From Dicaeum eximium (taxonomy: Eukaryota > Chordata > Aves > Passeriformes > Dicaeidae), in contig VWZP01003907.1 in assembly GCA_013396995.1 (NCBI GenBank), positions 78,788 to 142,787 on the forward strand: a stretch of DNA of 64,000 nucleotides, read 5' to 3'. Under the pieces are notes generated by a model. It was not told the DNA's origin. It saw only the letters and a program-made list of their open reading frames with translations, and did not search any database. This document shows positions 13,501 through 26,634 of this stretch, piece after piece. Position 1 is the first letter of the stretch; every line of letters begins with the position of its first letter. Both the position numbers and the translations under genes were made by a program.

Positions 13501-14152
13501 TGTCCTGGATCCCAGGGTGTGTCCTGCACTCAGGGTTTGTCCTGTATCCTGGAGTTTGTCCTGTATCCCAGGGGTGTGTCCTGCACTCAGGGTTTGTCCT
13601 GTATCCCAGGGGTGTGTCCTGCACTCAGGGTTTGTCCTGTATCCCAGAGTTTGTCCTGTATCCCCGGGGTGTTTCCTGCATCCCAGGATTTGTCCTGTAT
13701 CCCAGAGTTTGTCCTGTATCCCAGGGGTGTGTCCTGCATCCCAGGGTTTGTCCTGCATCCCAGGGTTTGTCCTGTATCCCAGGGTTTGTCCTGTATCCCA
13801 GGGGTGTGTCCTGCACTCAGGGTTTGTCCTGCATCCTGGAGTTTGTCCTGTAACCTGAAGTTTGTCCTGCATCCCAGGGATTGTCCTGCACCCTGAGCTG
13901 TGTCCTGTATCCCAGGATTTGTCCTGCATCCCAGGGGTGTGTCCTGCATCCCAGTGTGTGTCCTGCACCCCAGTGTGTGTCCTGCACCCCAGGATTTGTC
14001 CTGCATCCCAAGGTTTGTCCTGAATCCCAAGGTTCGTCCTGCACCCAGAGCTGTGTCCTGCATCCCAGGCTTTGTCCTGCACCCAGGGTTTATCCTGCAC
14101 TCAGGATTTGTCCTGTATCTCAGGGTTTGTCCTGCACCCAGAGCTGCTGCTG
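13501..14152 (+). repeat. 18-20-bp minisatellite, about 33 copies
   Basis: Units of 18 to 20 bp built on gtcctgcatcccagggttt run for about 650 bp with many variants (tatccc, actcag, acccca, ggtgtgtcc). Mixed unit lengths let all frames stay open for long distances on both strands, which produces CRTNPGMQDK-like repeat peptides on the minus strand. No coding signal is seen. Confidence 0.95.
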
Positions 14153-15172
14153 CCTCCAGGAGTCTCATTTTGCCTGATAAAATGGAACATTCCAGGAGGG
14201 GCACTTCTGCCCACGCTGGATTTTCTGCTCTCAAAAACAAAATTCCAGCTGGGAGCATCTTGCAGAGCTCGTCCTGAGTTCCTGGCTGTGGGAGCATCAG
14301 GCTGGGTGCTCCTTAGAGCTGAATAAAATGAGCATTAAATCCGTGGTCTGTCTCTGCATATCCTGTTAGACACAGCCACTCACACCTTTTATAACCCCAT
14401 TAACCCTTTTTATGACATTTTCTCTCTGTTCTGTGTTACCCTCCGTTGCTCTGAGAATTTATTGCCCATTTTATATTGATTTCTTCACCTTCAGGTGCTC
14501 CTGGAGAACCCTGTGGAGATTAAATCGGCCAGAATCGGCCAGAATTTGTTTGTTTTGTGGGATCTGGATTTCAGTGGGTGTTTGGGAAGCCAGAGCACCC
14601 CAGTAAAAACCTGAACCCCACCACCCCGTCCCTGTTTGACCTGCACCAAAAGCCGCATTTTAAAAAATGGTGTAAAATGAACGTGAAAACACTGCTCAGC
14701 ACAGATGCCCCTTTCCTTGTGCAAGGAAAACCATCCCATGCAGCCAGAGGAGGGAGAGCCGGAAATTATGGGATGCCAGCAGTGCTCTGTAGGAGCCTTT
14801 CACTGCCTGCCCACAGAGCACTTCCAGAAAAACTTGGAGCCAGCACTTCCCTTGGCAGCAGCTGCTTGATTTTTTTTTTTTTTTAAAGTTAATTTAAATT
14901 ATCATCTCCTGCAGACAATCCTGGTTCACTGTCCTTGGTTTAAGACTTCTCCAAACCAGGCACACGAGGCTGTTCCTGCTGGATGTGAGCAGCTTAAATC
15001 CCTGTGAATCCTTGATTGTGGGGAGGCTTTTGGCAGTGCTGGGAGTTGGTTTATTATATTTTTTCCCCCCCTAATAACGTGATGTTGCTGGAATTTTCCA
15101 TGAGTGGGAAAGCTCGTCCTTATATATCTTTTTTTGAAGTTGTGTGGTTGAGGGGGTAGGGAGCACCCCCTG

Positions 15173-15319
15173 GAATAACTGACAGGAACTGGAATATCTG
15201 AGTGGGGTGGGAATGGGAATATCCCTCCCAGTATCCCTGGAATAACTGACAGGAATAACTGACAGGAACTGGAATATCTGAGTGGGGTGGGAATGGGAAT
15301 ATCCCTCCCAGTATCCCTG
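15173..15319 (+). repeat. Tandem duplication of about 66 bp
   Basis: The segment from ggaataactgacaggaactg to tatccctccc agtatccc occurs twice, with an extra ggaataactgaca between the copies. Confidence 0.9.
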
Positions 15320-16819
15320 GGCTTTTTGGGAAGGGCCCACTGCAGCGTTCTGGGGTCACAGTTGGCTCCCAGGATTGCTGTAATTGCAGAGGCAGCTGAT
15401 TTTTCCCATTTTTCCTGCTAAAGAGCCATTTCTGAGCACTCTGAGCGTCACTGGGAACAAACAGATCTCCCTGTTGTGTGTGCAGGGAGGGAGCTGGGCC
15501 AGCACAACCCTGAGGGGAATTTCTGGGTTCTCCCAAGGTGTGGGGAGGCTGCAGAGTATCCTTGCACGTCCGAAATCTGCCAGGGACAGAGGTGCAGTGG
15601 TTTGAAATGATAATTGTGCACAGCAAACAGGCACTGAGCTGTGGAGAAAGGCAGGATTCTGTGCAGGGAGCAGAATGTGCCCGTTCTCAGGGCAGGAATG
15701 GGGTTTCTGATGGATTTTTAATTGCTGTAAACAGTGCCCTGTGTGTGTGTGGAAGATCCCAGGGGTTGTGCTGTATTTAAAACATCTTTCTTACCACGCC
15801 ACTTGAATTTCCAGTTGGTTTCTTCTCTCTTAGCTAATTTAGCATCGTGCCAAAGGTGGTTTCTTTCTCCTGTAGGGAGATTTCTCTGTAAATTCAGCGT
15901 GGCAGAGAGGCTGAAGGGTGCTGTCCCTGTGCCCTGTCACTCCCATTCTTTGGGAAGTGCACTTGGATTATTTCTGGAGGAGCTGGAGCTCTCAGGTCAC
16001 TCTTTCCAAGCCTGCCTGGAATTTCTCCTGCTCATCACCCTCACTGAACAAACCCATTGGGGATTTTTGCACATCTGCTTGGGAAGGAGCCCTTGGAGCT
16101 CATGCCTTGCAATTAGTGGCTGTGACTCTAATGAAGGTGGCAGAGTCCCACAAAGACAAACCCCATTTCCCTGCTGTTCCTCTCCAGTGGAAGCTCCCAG
16201 AGCTCGGGGCAGGATTTGGCTGCACTCGGTGCCTTGTGATGCCCCAGAATGAACAGAGGTCTATTCATGGCTGGAGTTCCCCTACAGAGACAATATAGAA
16301 AATAAAGAAGTTGTATCACTTCTTGTCCCTGAACATATTTCAGTTTGAATTTTCCTCGTTTTCCCACTTCCTGGGATATAAATCATATTGCTTCTCCATT
16401 TTTTCTGGTTGCTCCCAAGAGCTGCGTAACATTTTAAAATAATAGAATGTATATTCAGTGCTTTGGTGCTGCTAAAAAAACCTTGGGATTGTATTTTGGG
16501 AGTCAGTGGCTGTGCTGGATCCTCGGCTGTGACGTTTCTCTGTGAGAAATCTGCTTTTTGAAATGAATTCTTGAATGGGACTCACTGGAGAACGAACACA
16601 GCGATGTATTTCTGACTTTTGGAGGGAAAGATTGATAAAAAATGGCCTAAAAGCGACCCAAAGCTGCTTTAGGTTTTAACAGCTCCACACCCAGATAGGA
16701 AATGTTTGTGGTGGGACACGTGAGCCTGGGGAGGGTGCATTGATTTTTAATCAGTGATCAGAGGATGCAGTTCCAGCAGTGCCCCTGTAGGATCACTCCT
16801 CCTTTTCCCCTTCCCTCCT

Positions 16820-17075
16820 CATTTTTATTGCAGCTCGTTTTTTCCTGGTGTTTCATTCTTTATCATCTGTTCCCTTTTCAGAATAATTAAGGAATGGAAC
16901 ATATGATTTATGGCAATTATCTCGCACATTAGAGGGGGGAAATGCACAGTTTGTCTGGTTGCTTTGGTGCTGCAGTTTGCAGAGTTGATAAGCAGCCCCA
17001 ATTTCCTGACACACTCATTTTTCAAGTTGTTTCAAGAGAATCTGATGTGACACAGTGAACAAAAGACTAATCTAA
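16820..17075. promoter_or_regulatory. Possible conserved non-coding block
   Basis: AT-rich, non-repetitive stretch with homeodomain-like taatt cores and tatggcaattatctcgcac. Its texture differs from the minisatellite-laden neighbours. No alignment could be made, so this is only a suggestion. Confidence 0.25.
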
Positions 17076-17407
17076 TTTATCTTTTTTATTTTTTTTTTTT
17101 TCCTCATCTCTCTCTCTCATCCCTGTAACATTTCTGCTTGGCTGGCTGTGTACGTGAATAGGTTTTGTGGTGGCATTTCAATTTTGGGGTGGATATTGAG
17201 GCAGGGAACAACCTTCCTTGTGAAGAAAGATTTCAGAATAATACCAAAGTCTCTCTGACTGTGAAGCAAACCTCGCATTTCCTCCAGGGAAAGACTCGTG
17301 GTGTTTTTTACAACATGTGATCTTTTTCAATAAACAGCATCTGAAGTTGCTTTGTAATATTTTTATTACTGCTTGATCTGCATGAGGTGATTAAAGAAAG
17401 CCAGGAA

Positions 17408-17498
17408 AAATATATAAAAATATATACTAAAATAAATTCTATACTATATAAAAGTATACACTAATATAAAAATATATACTAATGTAAAAATATTATAC
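17408..17498 (+). repeat. AT-rich repeat
   Basis: Degenerate repeats of aaaaatatatactaat. Confidence 0.85.
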
Positions 17499-17589
17499 CC
17501 AGGAAAAATGGGCAATTCCCAGGCTGTGAGGGCTGGATCCATTCTGGGAAAAGAGGAGAAATGGGGTTGGTGTTGGCAGGGCTCACGGA

Positions 17590-17905
17590 GGGTGTGTGAT
17601 TGATCAGGAATAGATCAGGTTGTGATCATTGATCAGGGTGTGTGATTGATCAGGAATTGATCAGGTTCGGATCATTGATCAGGGTGTGTGATTGATCAGG
17701 AATTGATCAGGTTGTGATCATTTATCAGGGTGTGTGATTGATCAGGAACTGATCAGGTTCGGATCATTGATCAGGGTGTGTGATTGATCAGGAATTGATC
17801 AGGTTCTGATCATTTAGCAGGGTGTGTGATTGATCAGGAATTGATCAGGTTCGGATCATTGATCAGGGTGTGTGATTGATCAGGAACTGATCAGGTTCTG
17901 ATCAG
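17590..17905 (+). repeat. 46-bp TGATCA-rich minisatellite, about 7 copies
   Basis: About seven units of 46 bp. Each holds gtgtgtgattgatcagg and several copies of the palindrome TGATCA. Variants tgg/cgg and tcatt/tttat alternate between units, giving a higher-order pattern. Confidence 0.95.
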
Positions 17906-20689
17906 TGCATTGAGCTGTGCACAGGGGCTGCTCAGAGGGAGGAATAACCCAAAAGGAGCTCCCAGCTGGGGTTCCCCATGCCAGAGGTCCCTGAAAATCT
18001 CCTTTTCACCATTCCCATGTTCTCCCCCACGGCCTCCCGGCCCTTTATCAGCCCCAGCCAAAGCTCAGCTGCCTGGAAAAGCAGCTTGCTTGGGTTTTAA
18101 TTCCTTTCCAAGGGCTGAGGAATGAAATGTGTGTGGAAGGAAGCTCTGCAGACAACAAGTGCTGTTTATGTGCTGCTGTTTGCACCCAGACTGGTTCCAG
18201 CCTTAGGAAGTAGCTGGGCCCTGAAAAGAAAGTCCAGGGGGTTTTTCCCAATCCTGTTTTCCCTTGTGGCAAAAATCTATTCTTGGGTTTTAACAGTCCT
18301 GGCCCCCAGGCCTTAAAAGAAGGGATTTAGCAATGCCTGGTGCCTGTGATGCAGGGAAATGTTATTTTCCCTGATGAGCTGTCAGCAGTGCAGCGGGGTT
18401 TGGTTTCTGCAGGTTCATCTCCACAATCCCGGGGCTGGCAGGGGATGGGACAGGACTGCTGGTGGCACTGGGCATGGCTCCTGTTCCCTGCCATAACTGC
18501 AGGGATGAGGGTGACAGAAATCTCCAGTGCCCCAGCAGGACTGGTGCCCTATTGCACTTGTCACCAGCCTAAAGGAAATATTAAAATAACAAGTCAGGCT
18601 GAAGCATGGCAGGAGGAACACGAGGATGGGCAGGGTTTAGCTCGAGGTGGAGCAGAATGTCAGGGGCAGAGCTCAGAACAGCTTCATAATCTCAGTAATT
18701 CAGGCTTGGAAAAACCTCCTGCTCCGTGCTGCTTTCCTTAAACCCAATCTCACGCTGCTCTCAGGTATGGGGCATTAGATAAGGTTGTCTCATCACTCCT
18801 CTGGCCTCGCAGAATTTGCCACTTATGAAATGATTCCATTTAGCAGATTAGTTTCTGTAACTGCATATTGCTTTTCATTAAAATTTCATGGGGCTTTTAT
18901 TTAACATGCACTGGAGCCTTGTTTATGTGGGACCTGTTGAAAGCAAAGTGGATTAGGCCATTTAAGCCATGTATAATCCATTCCCTATGGACTTGTGTTT
19001 CCTGCTGCCTGCCTGGTCTCATCCCTGTTCCCTGCTCCTGTCCATCCATGCATCCATCCTGCAAGGAGCAGGAGTTCTGCATTTGCTGCACAAGAAGTCA
19101 GCAGTGCTTTAATTGCGTGATAACAAACTCGTCCCAGGCCTCTCCTCAGCTGAGTTCCAAATTTTGCTCCGTACTGAAAGCCCAGTTTTGGCTCTGGGAT
19201 GGTGCCAGTTCTTGTTTGCAGGAGCTGGCTGCTGTCTGCATGGACATTTCTGCCTTGTTTTTACAGATTGAGGGCAGGTGTTTATTGGTGTGGAGGCTCC
19301 AATTTGTTTAATGGTTTGTCCATTGTGTTGAGCTAAGCCAGGAATAAAGCCTGGCTTTATTCCTCGCCCTTTCCAAGGCTTTATTGTGTTTATTCCCACA
19401 CATCACAGGGCTGAACTTGGGGAGGATTTGTGTTTGCAGCATGGGAAGGAGCACAGAGCCCATGGAATACAAGCCCAGGCCCTTCATTCCCACTGGATCC
19501 ATGGGCAGTCCCAGCTGAGAGCCACCCCAAGTGTCCCCAGCACAGTGCAGGATGCTCCTGGGTTTGATCTGGGCTCCAGTTTGGGAAAAGTGCTGCAGCC
19601 CTCCCCAGGCTCTTTAATTACAGCCTGTCCTGTCAGGAACAGGGGGATTCATTCCTGCTGAGACTCCTCCCAGCCCCATTTCTGGGGAAAAAAGATGGAA
19701 TTTCAGATGGAATCGTGCAGGGGAGACAGCACATTGCTGCTTTGGGCAGAATTACTGGCACCACCTGCAGCATCCTCCTCTTGCTTCCCCCTCAGTTCAT
19801 CCATTAATTAGCTAAAAATGTCCAGCTTTTATCTTAATGCTCTCCCCACTCACTCCTGATGTCTCACTTGGCCGTGGGGTTTGAGACAATTCCTCACAGC
19901 TCCCTGCTAAAGCCCCTGCCTTTGGGATTTTTCCAAGGCTCTTCCAGTGGTTCCTCGGAGATCTTGGGGAAATTCCAGCTTGGATCAGCTCCTGCTCCCA
20001 TTTGAGCTTGCAGGGAGGAGATGGGGGAGTCACTGGTGAGGATTTTGGGTGGCACTCCCCAGTTTACCACTGACATTCCCATGGGAATTTCCACTGTGGT
20101 TTTACCAAGGCAGGATCTGCAGTGCTCTAAAATATCTGGGGCTGAGAGCAGACAACAACCAGCAGCAGAAGATGCCCCAAAAGTGCAGGACAGAGCCTTT
20201 AACACTCATTTATCAGGTGGGATGATGGATTTTAGCCCTTGATCCGTGTCACTGGTGATGATGCAGGAGTGATGAAGGATGGATAATTCCTGATTCCTGC
20301 TTTTTTTTCCTGCTCCTCCTGAGTTCTTGAGGCTTCCAAGGTGCAGCAGATCCCTTTGGAGGAGCTCTGTGCTGCTGGAACAGTGCAGCCCAAATGGTTC
20401 CTGGTGTGTGCTAATAGCTTAATTGTCACTTGTAGCTCTTCTTGATTTTCAGCTTCTTTATCCTCTGAAAGGTGATAAAATAAGGCCGAAAAAATCCAGA
20501 GGCGTTTTCCTTTCTAAGCCTCCTTTCTCCATTTCTGAAATGTATTTATGCACAGGGCTCCCTCCTAACAAAGGCCTCTTTGGGGGTCCTGTGGTCGTCT
20601 AACATTCCCTCCTTTCACATGAAATTAAGGGCTGTGATTTACTGCAGTGACCTGAGTGCCTGAGTGCTCTCATTTACAGCCAGCCCGGA

Positions 20690-20744
20690 TTTTTTTTTTT
20701 CTTTTTCTCTTTTTTTTTTCNNNNNNNNNNNNNNNNNNNNNNNN

Positions 20745-20782
<38 letters not shown>
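20690..20782 (+). repeat. Poly-T tract broken by an assembly gap
   Basis: T-rich tract on both sides of 24 Ns (20721-20744). The true length is unknown. Confidence 0.95.
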
Positions 20783-20787
<5 letters not shown>

Positions 20788-23700
20788 GAGGCTGGTTTTT
20801 TGTTGCTGTTGTTTTGGTTGTTTTGTTTGTTTGTTTGTTTGTTTTTTGTGCCTCCCGTGGGTGCTTTAGCCATGCAAACATCCTGTGAGACCCAGGCTGG
20901 TGTCACCCAGCTCCCAGTGCTGGACTCCCTGGGCTGGCTGCCTTCACTTTGCCTCTTGCACTTTTTTTGGTTTTTTTTTTTTCATCCAGCAAAGAAAGAA
21001 CACAGATTTATTTATTTTAATTAACCAATGCACAGATTCCTTTTAGATTTTCTGAGGTGCTGATGGAGGGCACACAGTGGGGAGGTTTGACCCAACTTGC
21101 TGCTCAGCATTGTTAGGAAATAATAATTTTTCATCCCCAAATTCAGGCTGTTTGTCCCAGCTCCATTCCCTAAACCATTCCTGTGACCATGGCAGAGATT
21201 TTCAGAGCTGCTTTAGACCTTCACCCACCCAGACAAGGGACCTGCTCCCCTCACATCCCCCTCCTTCCCCCAGAGCATTTTTGGGGTGCACTCGCTGTCC
21301 CTGGCAGTAATTTTGGACAGATCCTGGTGGAAGTCAGACAGAACACATTCAGATTTTTCTCTTTGCAGCCAGAAATTTTTATAAATTACCAGGGTATTTT
21401 CAGGGTGATAAAATAGAAATTATATAAAATACCATGAGAGAATGTTGTTTAAATGAAGGGGGCTGTGCAATTCTCTTCCCTTTCACTAAAAACCCTACAA
21501 AAACCCCAATATTTTTTGTGAGGACACTGCTTAACCACAGAGGGAACCCTGCAATGCAGATGGTGCCCAAAAGCACCAAGCACAGCACAAGATTTGGCTC
21601 GTTCTCCAAGACTTGTTAACTAAAACACACATTGGATCCTGTTGGGCTTCTTGCAGAAAAATCTGCTTTCCTCGGTGGATTTGCCAGGAGGTTTGTAGGG
21701 TATCACAATCTGGGGCTTCTCCCACCCCCTGCTGCCACCTCCTCCTCCTCTCACAGCATTTCTCCCAAATTTGTTGTTTCTGTGGCAAACCTTTCTCACT
21801 GTGAATCCTCTCTAAGGAGAGCGAGGCTGTCAGGGCTGCCCGCTGCGCTTTGGAGTTTCCTTTTTTTTTTCCTGTTTTTTTTTTTTTTGCCTTTCCTTCT
21901 GTGGGATCTGCTTTTTCCCTAGCAGGTGGTGGAGGAGGAAGGCTGCTACCAGTCCCCAGTGAGAATGTGAGAGAAATTCCATTAAAACCTCGGTTAATTG
22001 GTAACTGTCTGCACTGATCCCTCTGCCTTTGAGGGGCTCCAAGGTGCCTCTCCCGGGACCTGCTTTATGGCAGGAAATAAAAATTCAGCTCAGGACAAGG
22101 ACTTGAAGAAGAAGAAAATGCTGCCTGGAAAAAAAGAAAAAAAAAAAAAGGGGGCCAAAACTGGAATGGGGAAAAAGGAATTGATTCCTTTCCTTTAATC
22201 ATAATTGAGTTTATGTTGGATGCAGCTCCCAGCCCGGAGTGTGGCATTGCTTTGCTGATATTTTGTCCTGCCTTTAGCCAGACGAGCTGTAAAATAAAAG
22301 GTGGAAATGGGGTTTTTTGCAGAGTTTTGGTGAAATGGTGTGGTGGGTCAGGACAGAGGCAGCACAGGGGCTGCTGAAAATGTCTCTGTGGCTTGCTCCT
22401 GTTTGTTATGCTTGGCATGCAGCACAAACTCTGAGAAACGCTGGAATTACCCTTGGCAGTGAAATCCTCCTGCTCACTGCGGTCTGTGGCGCTGGCCTTT
22501 GTTGTAAGAAGTTTTTTCCACTCGGATTTTCAGCGTGGCGCTCCCTCGGATGTGGCGCTGCAGTTGCGTTGCTCTGTCATCTTCTGTCTCCTTTTCTTCC
22601 TCTTATTTTTATCTGCCCTTGCCTGTCTTGTCCTTCACTCCAGCAGAAACAAAACGCCCTTTGTGCTGTAAACCCGGCGTGCCAAATGCTTTGAATAACT
22701 GTAGCACTGCACGGGTGAATGTAAAACATAAAAGCGCCAGTAAATTCCTTTTAATGCCATCCTATAACAACAAGAATTCCCATTTTAATAACTGGGGCAG
22801 CGGCGGGGTTGACCTCGTTGTTCCGTGCAACCATTAACTTGCTTGGCTGGGTTCAAAGATTGTGTGTTTAACTCTGCAGCCATTTGGTGTTAATGATGCT
22901 GCATTCATTAACATCCCAATGAGAGCCTCTGCTCCTCTTCCAGGGGCAGATCCTGCCCTTACCTGAGTCCCGGCTTTAATCCGGGCTGGGCTGGAGCTGC
23001 TTTATTGCCCTGCAAGGGAAAGGCACTAGGAGCACTGGGATCAGCTCCTGCTGGGGCTCCCTGCCCCGCTCTGTGATTGATGCAAAAATCATTTCGTGTT
23101 ATTTCATCAGTACAGGGCGGCACAGAAGGTTCTGTGCGGGTTTTGTGTCATTATTTCGTTTAAATTTCCTGGTTTTACCTCCTTCGAGCGAGTTCCCTTC
23201 ACTCATTCCTGCTCTCTGCTGTGCTGGTGGTTGGGGTTGTTATGTGGAATTGTTGTGATTTCCCTGCACTCTTTTCTTCTTAGAGATAAAAGAGCAAAGA
23301 TTCTAAATGAGGGAATATTAAAATTATTTGATGGATAATTGCAAAAGAAAGAGACTGGACTTGAGTAACCCCTTTGAATTTGGGGCGCTCAGATCCCAGT
23401 GGGGAGATGCAGAGTGAGAATGAGGCAGCACAGATCTGTAAACTCTCAGAACACAACTGCATCTCCTGCTCCACGTTCCTGATTTTTCTGGAGGATGCAG
23501 CTCATTTCCAGAGGCTGCAGCACCATTCCAGGTGCACAACAAAGCTGTGCAGCCTCCTGGCTTGGGTTTTCATTTGGGACTGACCCAAGCAGAACAGAAG
23601 CCATTTGGGATGAGTGGACGAGTTTTTCTTTCCCATCCAGTGACTGTGGGATGAGGAATGTCGATTATTTTACCTCTCTGGTGTGCATTGTGTTCGTGTC

Positions 23701-24002
23701 TTCTCCTGGGGAGGGGCCACGTTCATGGGATTTCATTGTGGGATCCAGGAATACAAAAATAAACCCCTGGAGGCTGGGAGAGAGCTCCCCAGCCCCGCTG
23801 TGGTCTCCATCCCAGCAGAGCAAGCAGTTGTTAGTGGCAGGAGAAATCTGTGCCAGAGCTGCAGAAATAGCAGGGGCAGAGCTGGGCAGCTGCGTGGGGA
23901 GCTGGGGCAGGCTCTGGGCAGGGCCCCACATCAAAATGTGGGGACAGAAAATACGGAAAAGTGGTGGCTGCTGCCTCCTTCCACCCCTCCCGTGTGCATT
24001 TC

Positions 24003-24080
24003 CCCAGAATCTCAGAATATCCTGAGCTGGAGCCACAGGGATCAGCCCAGTCCAGGTGCTGGCCCTGCACAGTTCATTAA
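24003..24080 (-). mobile_element. CR1 3'-end fragment
   Basis: The phrase cagaatctcagaatatcctg agctgg, followed by a GTCCAGGTGCTGGCCCTGCA-like stretch, is the reverse complement of a CR1 tail. The copy is short and diverged. Confidence 0.6.
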
Positions 24081-26454
24081 TTTGTTGTCCCTAATTAATC
24101 CCAAATCCCCCCCAGCAGGGAGGGGTCTTTATGCAGCCCCTCCCAGCACAGGCTGTGTCCTGCTTGTCCAGGTGAAATTCAGTGTACCCCGAGGTACCCC
24201 AGCTCATCCTGGGGGAGCTTTGCTTTGCTGGAGCTGTTTTCATCTCTCGAGGAGCTCAGACATGATGGGGTGTAATTTAGGACAGAAGGAAATCATGGAA
24301 TTGTTTTAGGAAGAAGCTGAAGCTGTGCTTTGCCTTGATTTGAAAGTCACAGACTGGAGCACTGAAGACATTTGTCAGTTTTTCTGCTTTTCTGACACAA
24401 AATCCATGCTGTAACTGGGATTATTTGAGTGGAACCAGCTCATGGATGGGAGGTGGCTGAGCTGGAAATTTGTGGACCTTGATGTCTTCCAGGCATTCTG
24501 ATGGAAGTGGGCACCTCAAACCTGCTCCTTTTGGTGGCATAAAATGAAAATTGCTTTTGCATTTGCTTTGATGTCAGCTCTTCCTTCCTCAGAAGGCATC
24601 CAGGAAAATGGGAACACAAAGTCCTTTTTGCCTTTCCATGGCCATTAACCTTGTGCTGTCTGAGTGAGTCCAAGCCCTTTCTGAATCAGAGTGGAAAATG
24701 CCAGTCCTTGAGTGCAGTGATAATTCCTGGCTCTGTGTGGAATGCATGGCACGAGTTTGCACTTGGAGTTTTGGAGAATTTAATTTGAGTGAAAGAGGGC
24801 AGGGTTGCAATCCTGTGTTGTGAGTGCCTGACTGGCAGGCACAAGGAAATTTGGTTTAATTTCACTGAAATAAAGGCAATTTCTTGGCTTGTCTGACCTA
24901 TCAGAATCCAGATTATCCACACTGAATACTGGGGCTGAACTAAGCCATTCCTGGCAGGTTTTGCCTTTATTCCTTTCTGGATCCTTTGAAGGAGCAGATG
25001 ATCAGAGTGGTGCTTTCTGACCTTAAAATACGTGGTTTAGGAGGGAAAAAACCCCATCCATGTGTAATTCAGGAATCTGGCAGGAATCCCAGTTTTCATG
25101 GACAGCTACAAAGGATTATTTCATGTGCTGGGTGGGCAGGGGGTGAAGGGAGGAGCTCTGGATTTCCTTTTTCTATAAGGAATGTTCAGTCCTCCACTTT
25201 TATTGCCACTAAAGAATGTCAGGGACATTGCTCATCCTGTCAAGATTTTCTGCTGCAGCCTGGATCTGCTCTTTGCCCTTTCTGGCCTTATTTGCCCCAG
25301 TTTCCACCAGGATTGTTTTTATTATAAACCGAAAAACTTTTTACCATTTACAATTTTTTACCTTTTACTGCTCATTCAGTCAAATAAACCCAATAGGTTT
25401 TGATTTGTGTGGGGTTTTTTTCCTGATGATAGGGCAGGGTTTTTATAACCAAGCTTTCTTAGGGAAGAGGTGACATCCTGAACTCTGTTTTTTGGGAGAT
25501 GATGAGAAAAGGACTGTAGATACTGAGGAACACAATTGATTATTTATTGTTTAATGGGAATTGTTGGGAATAAGGTGCTCCAGTTTCATCCCTCCCAGAA
25601 CCTTCTACCATGGCTGGTTTCATGCTGCCTGTCCACACATTTCTTGACGGGCAGAGTTGTGTTGTCCCAAATTAAGTTTTGTGCTGATCAGATTCTTTTT
25701 TTTTCAGCCTGAAACGATGAGGAGAATTTGCCAGGCATTAATTTTTCCTCATGTTGCTGGTTCTTTGCAGAGCCGTGGGTCTGGGAGGCGCAGGGCTGGG
25801 ATTTGGGCTAAAAAAATTAAAATTTAAAATAATTTAAAATTCAAAATTTCAAACCAGACCTTGGCTGTGTGTGGTGGAGCTGAGAGCAGGATATTTTATC
25901 TGGGACATGCAGTTGTGCATCTCACTGCTCCCTGGGGATGTTTCAGAGTAAAGAGCAATTAATGCTGGAGATTGCAGGGGGGTTTCAGCCATGCAGGAGC
26001 TGTGGCCAGGCAGTGACACTCGGGTTTGTCCTTCCAGCACATCGATCCCTGCTGAGTGCCTGGCTGTGGCTTTGTCATTCTGGGGACGTTTTCATCCTGC
26101 TGCTGCCCTCAGAGGACATTTCTCTCCCTCCTGCCGCCTTTCCTGGCTGTTTTCTGTATTCCAGAACGTGCTGCTGTTCTTGTGCTGTCCTTTCACAACC
26201 TGGAGAGGAGCAGGGAGTGTGGGAGGGGAGGAATTCAGCAGGAATCCTCAGGTGCTTTAAAGGTCTTTGCCCTCACAGATCACTGAGCATCTCCTTCCCT
26301 TTCAGTGAGTAGCTCTTACTCTGTAATTCCAATTAAAGCATTGTCAGTACCAGGAAAATGTGGCAAACCTGATTACATGGGAGCCCTGATGGTAACAACA
26401 GGCACCAAAAATCATCTCGGGATTTTGGGACTTGTAACCCTTTGCAAAAGTCAC

Positions 26455-26560
26455 CCCAGAATATCCTGAGTTGGAAGGGACTCACAAATATCCCCAAATC
26501 CAGCTCCTGGCCCTGCAGGACACCCCAGCAATCCCACCCTGTGCCTGGGAGCGTTGTTGT
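26455..26560 (-). mobile_element. CR1 3'-end fragment
   Basis: The + strand reads cccagaatatcctgagttgg aagggactcac, then ccagctcctggccctgcagg acacccc and a caatcccaccctgtgcctg end. This is the reverse complement of a CR1 3' end and is better preserved than the copy at 24 kb. Confidence 0.75.
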
Positions 26561-26565
26561 TGCCA

Positions 26566-26634
26566 GAATTCAGGGAATGCAAGTGCAGAATGAAGGAAAT
26601 TCAGGGAATGCAAGTGCAGAATGAAGGAAGTTCA
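26566..26634 (+). repeat. 33-bp tandem duplication
   Basis: The segment ttcagggaatgcaagtgcag aatgaagga occurs twice in tandem. Confidence 0.9.

Noticed and set aside
13587..14297. Minus-strand open frames of 236 and 241 codons
   Set aside because: Read-through of the 18-20-bp minisatellite with no homology to a known family.
15918..16298. Open frames of 126 to 172 codons at 15.7-16.3 kb
   Set aside because: Low-complexity chance frames without domains. The sequence looks like ordinary intron.
20664..20888. Lysine- or phenylalanine-rich frames across the poly-T tract
   Set aside because: They are homopolymer read-through and include an assembly gap.
23495..24309. Overlapping open frames of 176 and 208 codons
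   Set aside because: They cross a CR1 fragment and contain no recognisable domain. No splice-site or promoter support was seen.
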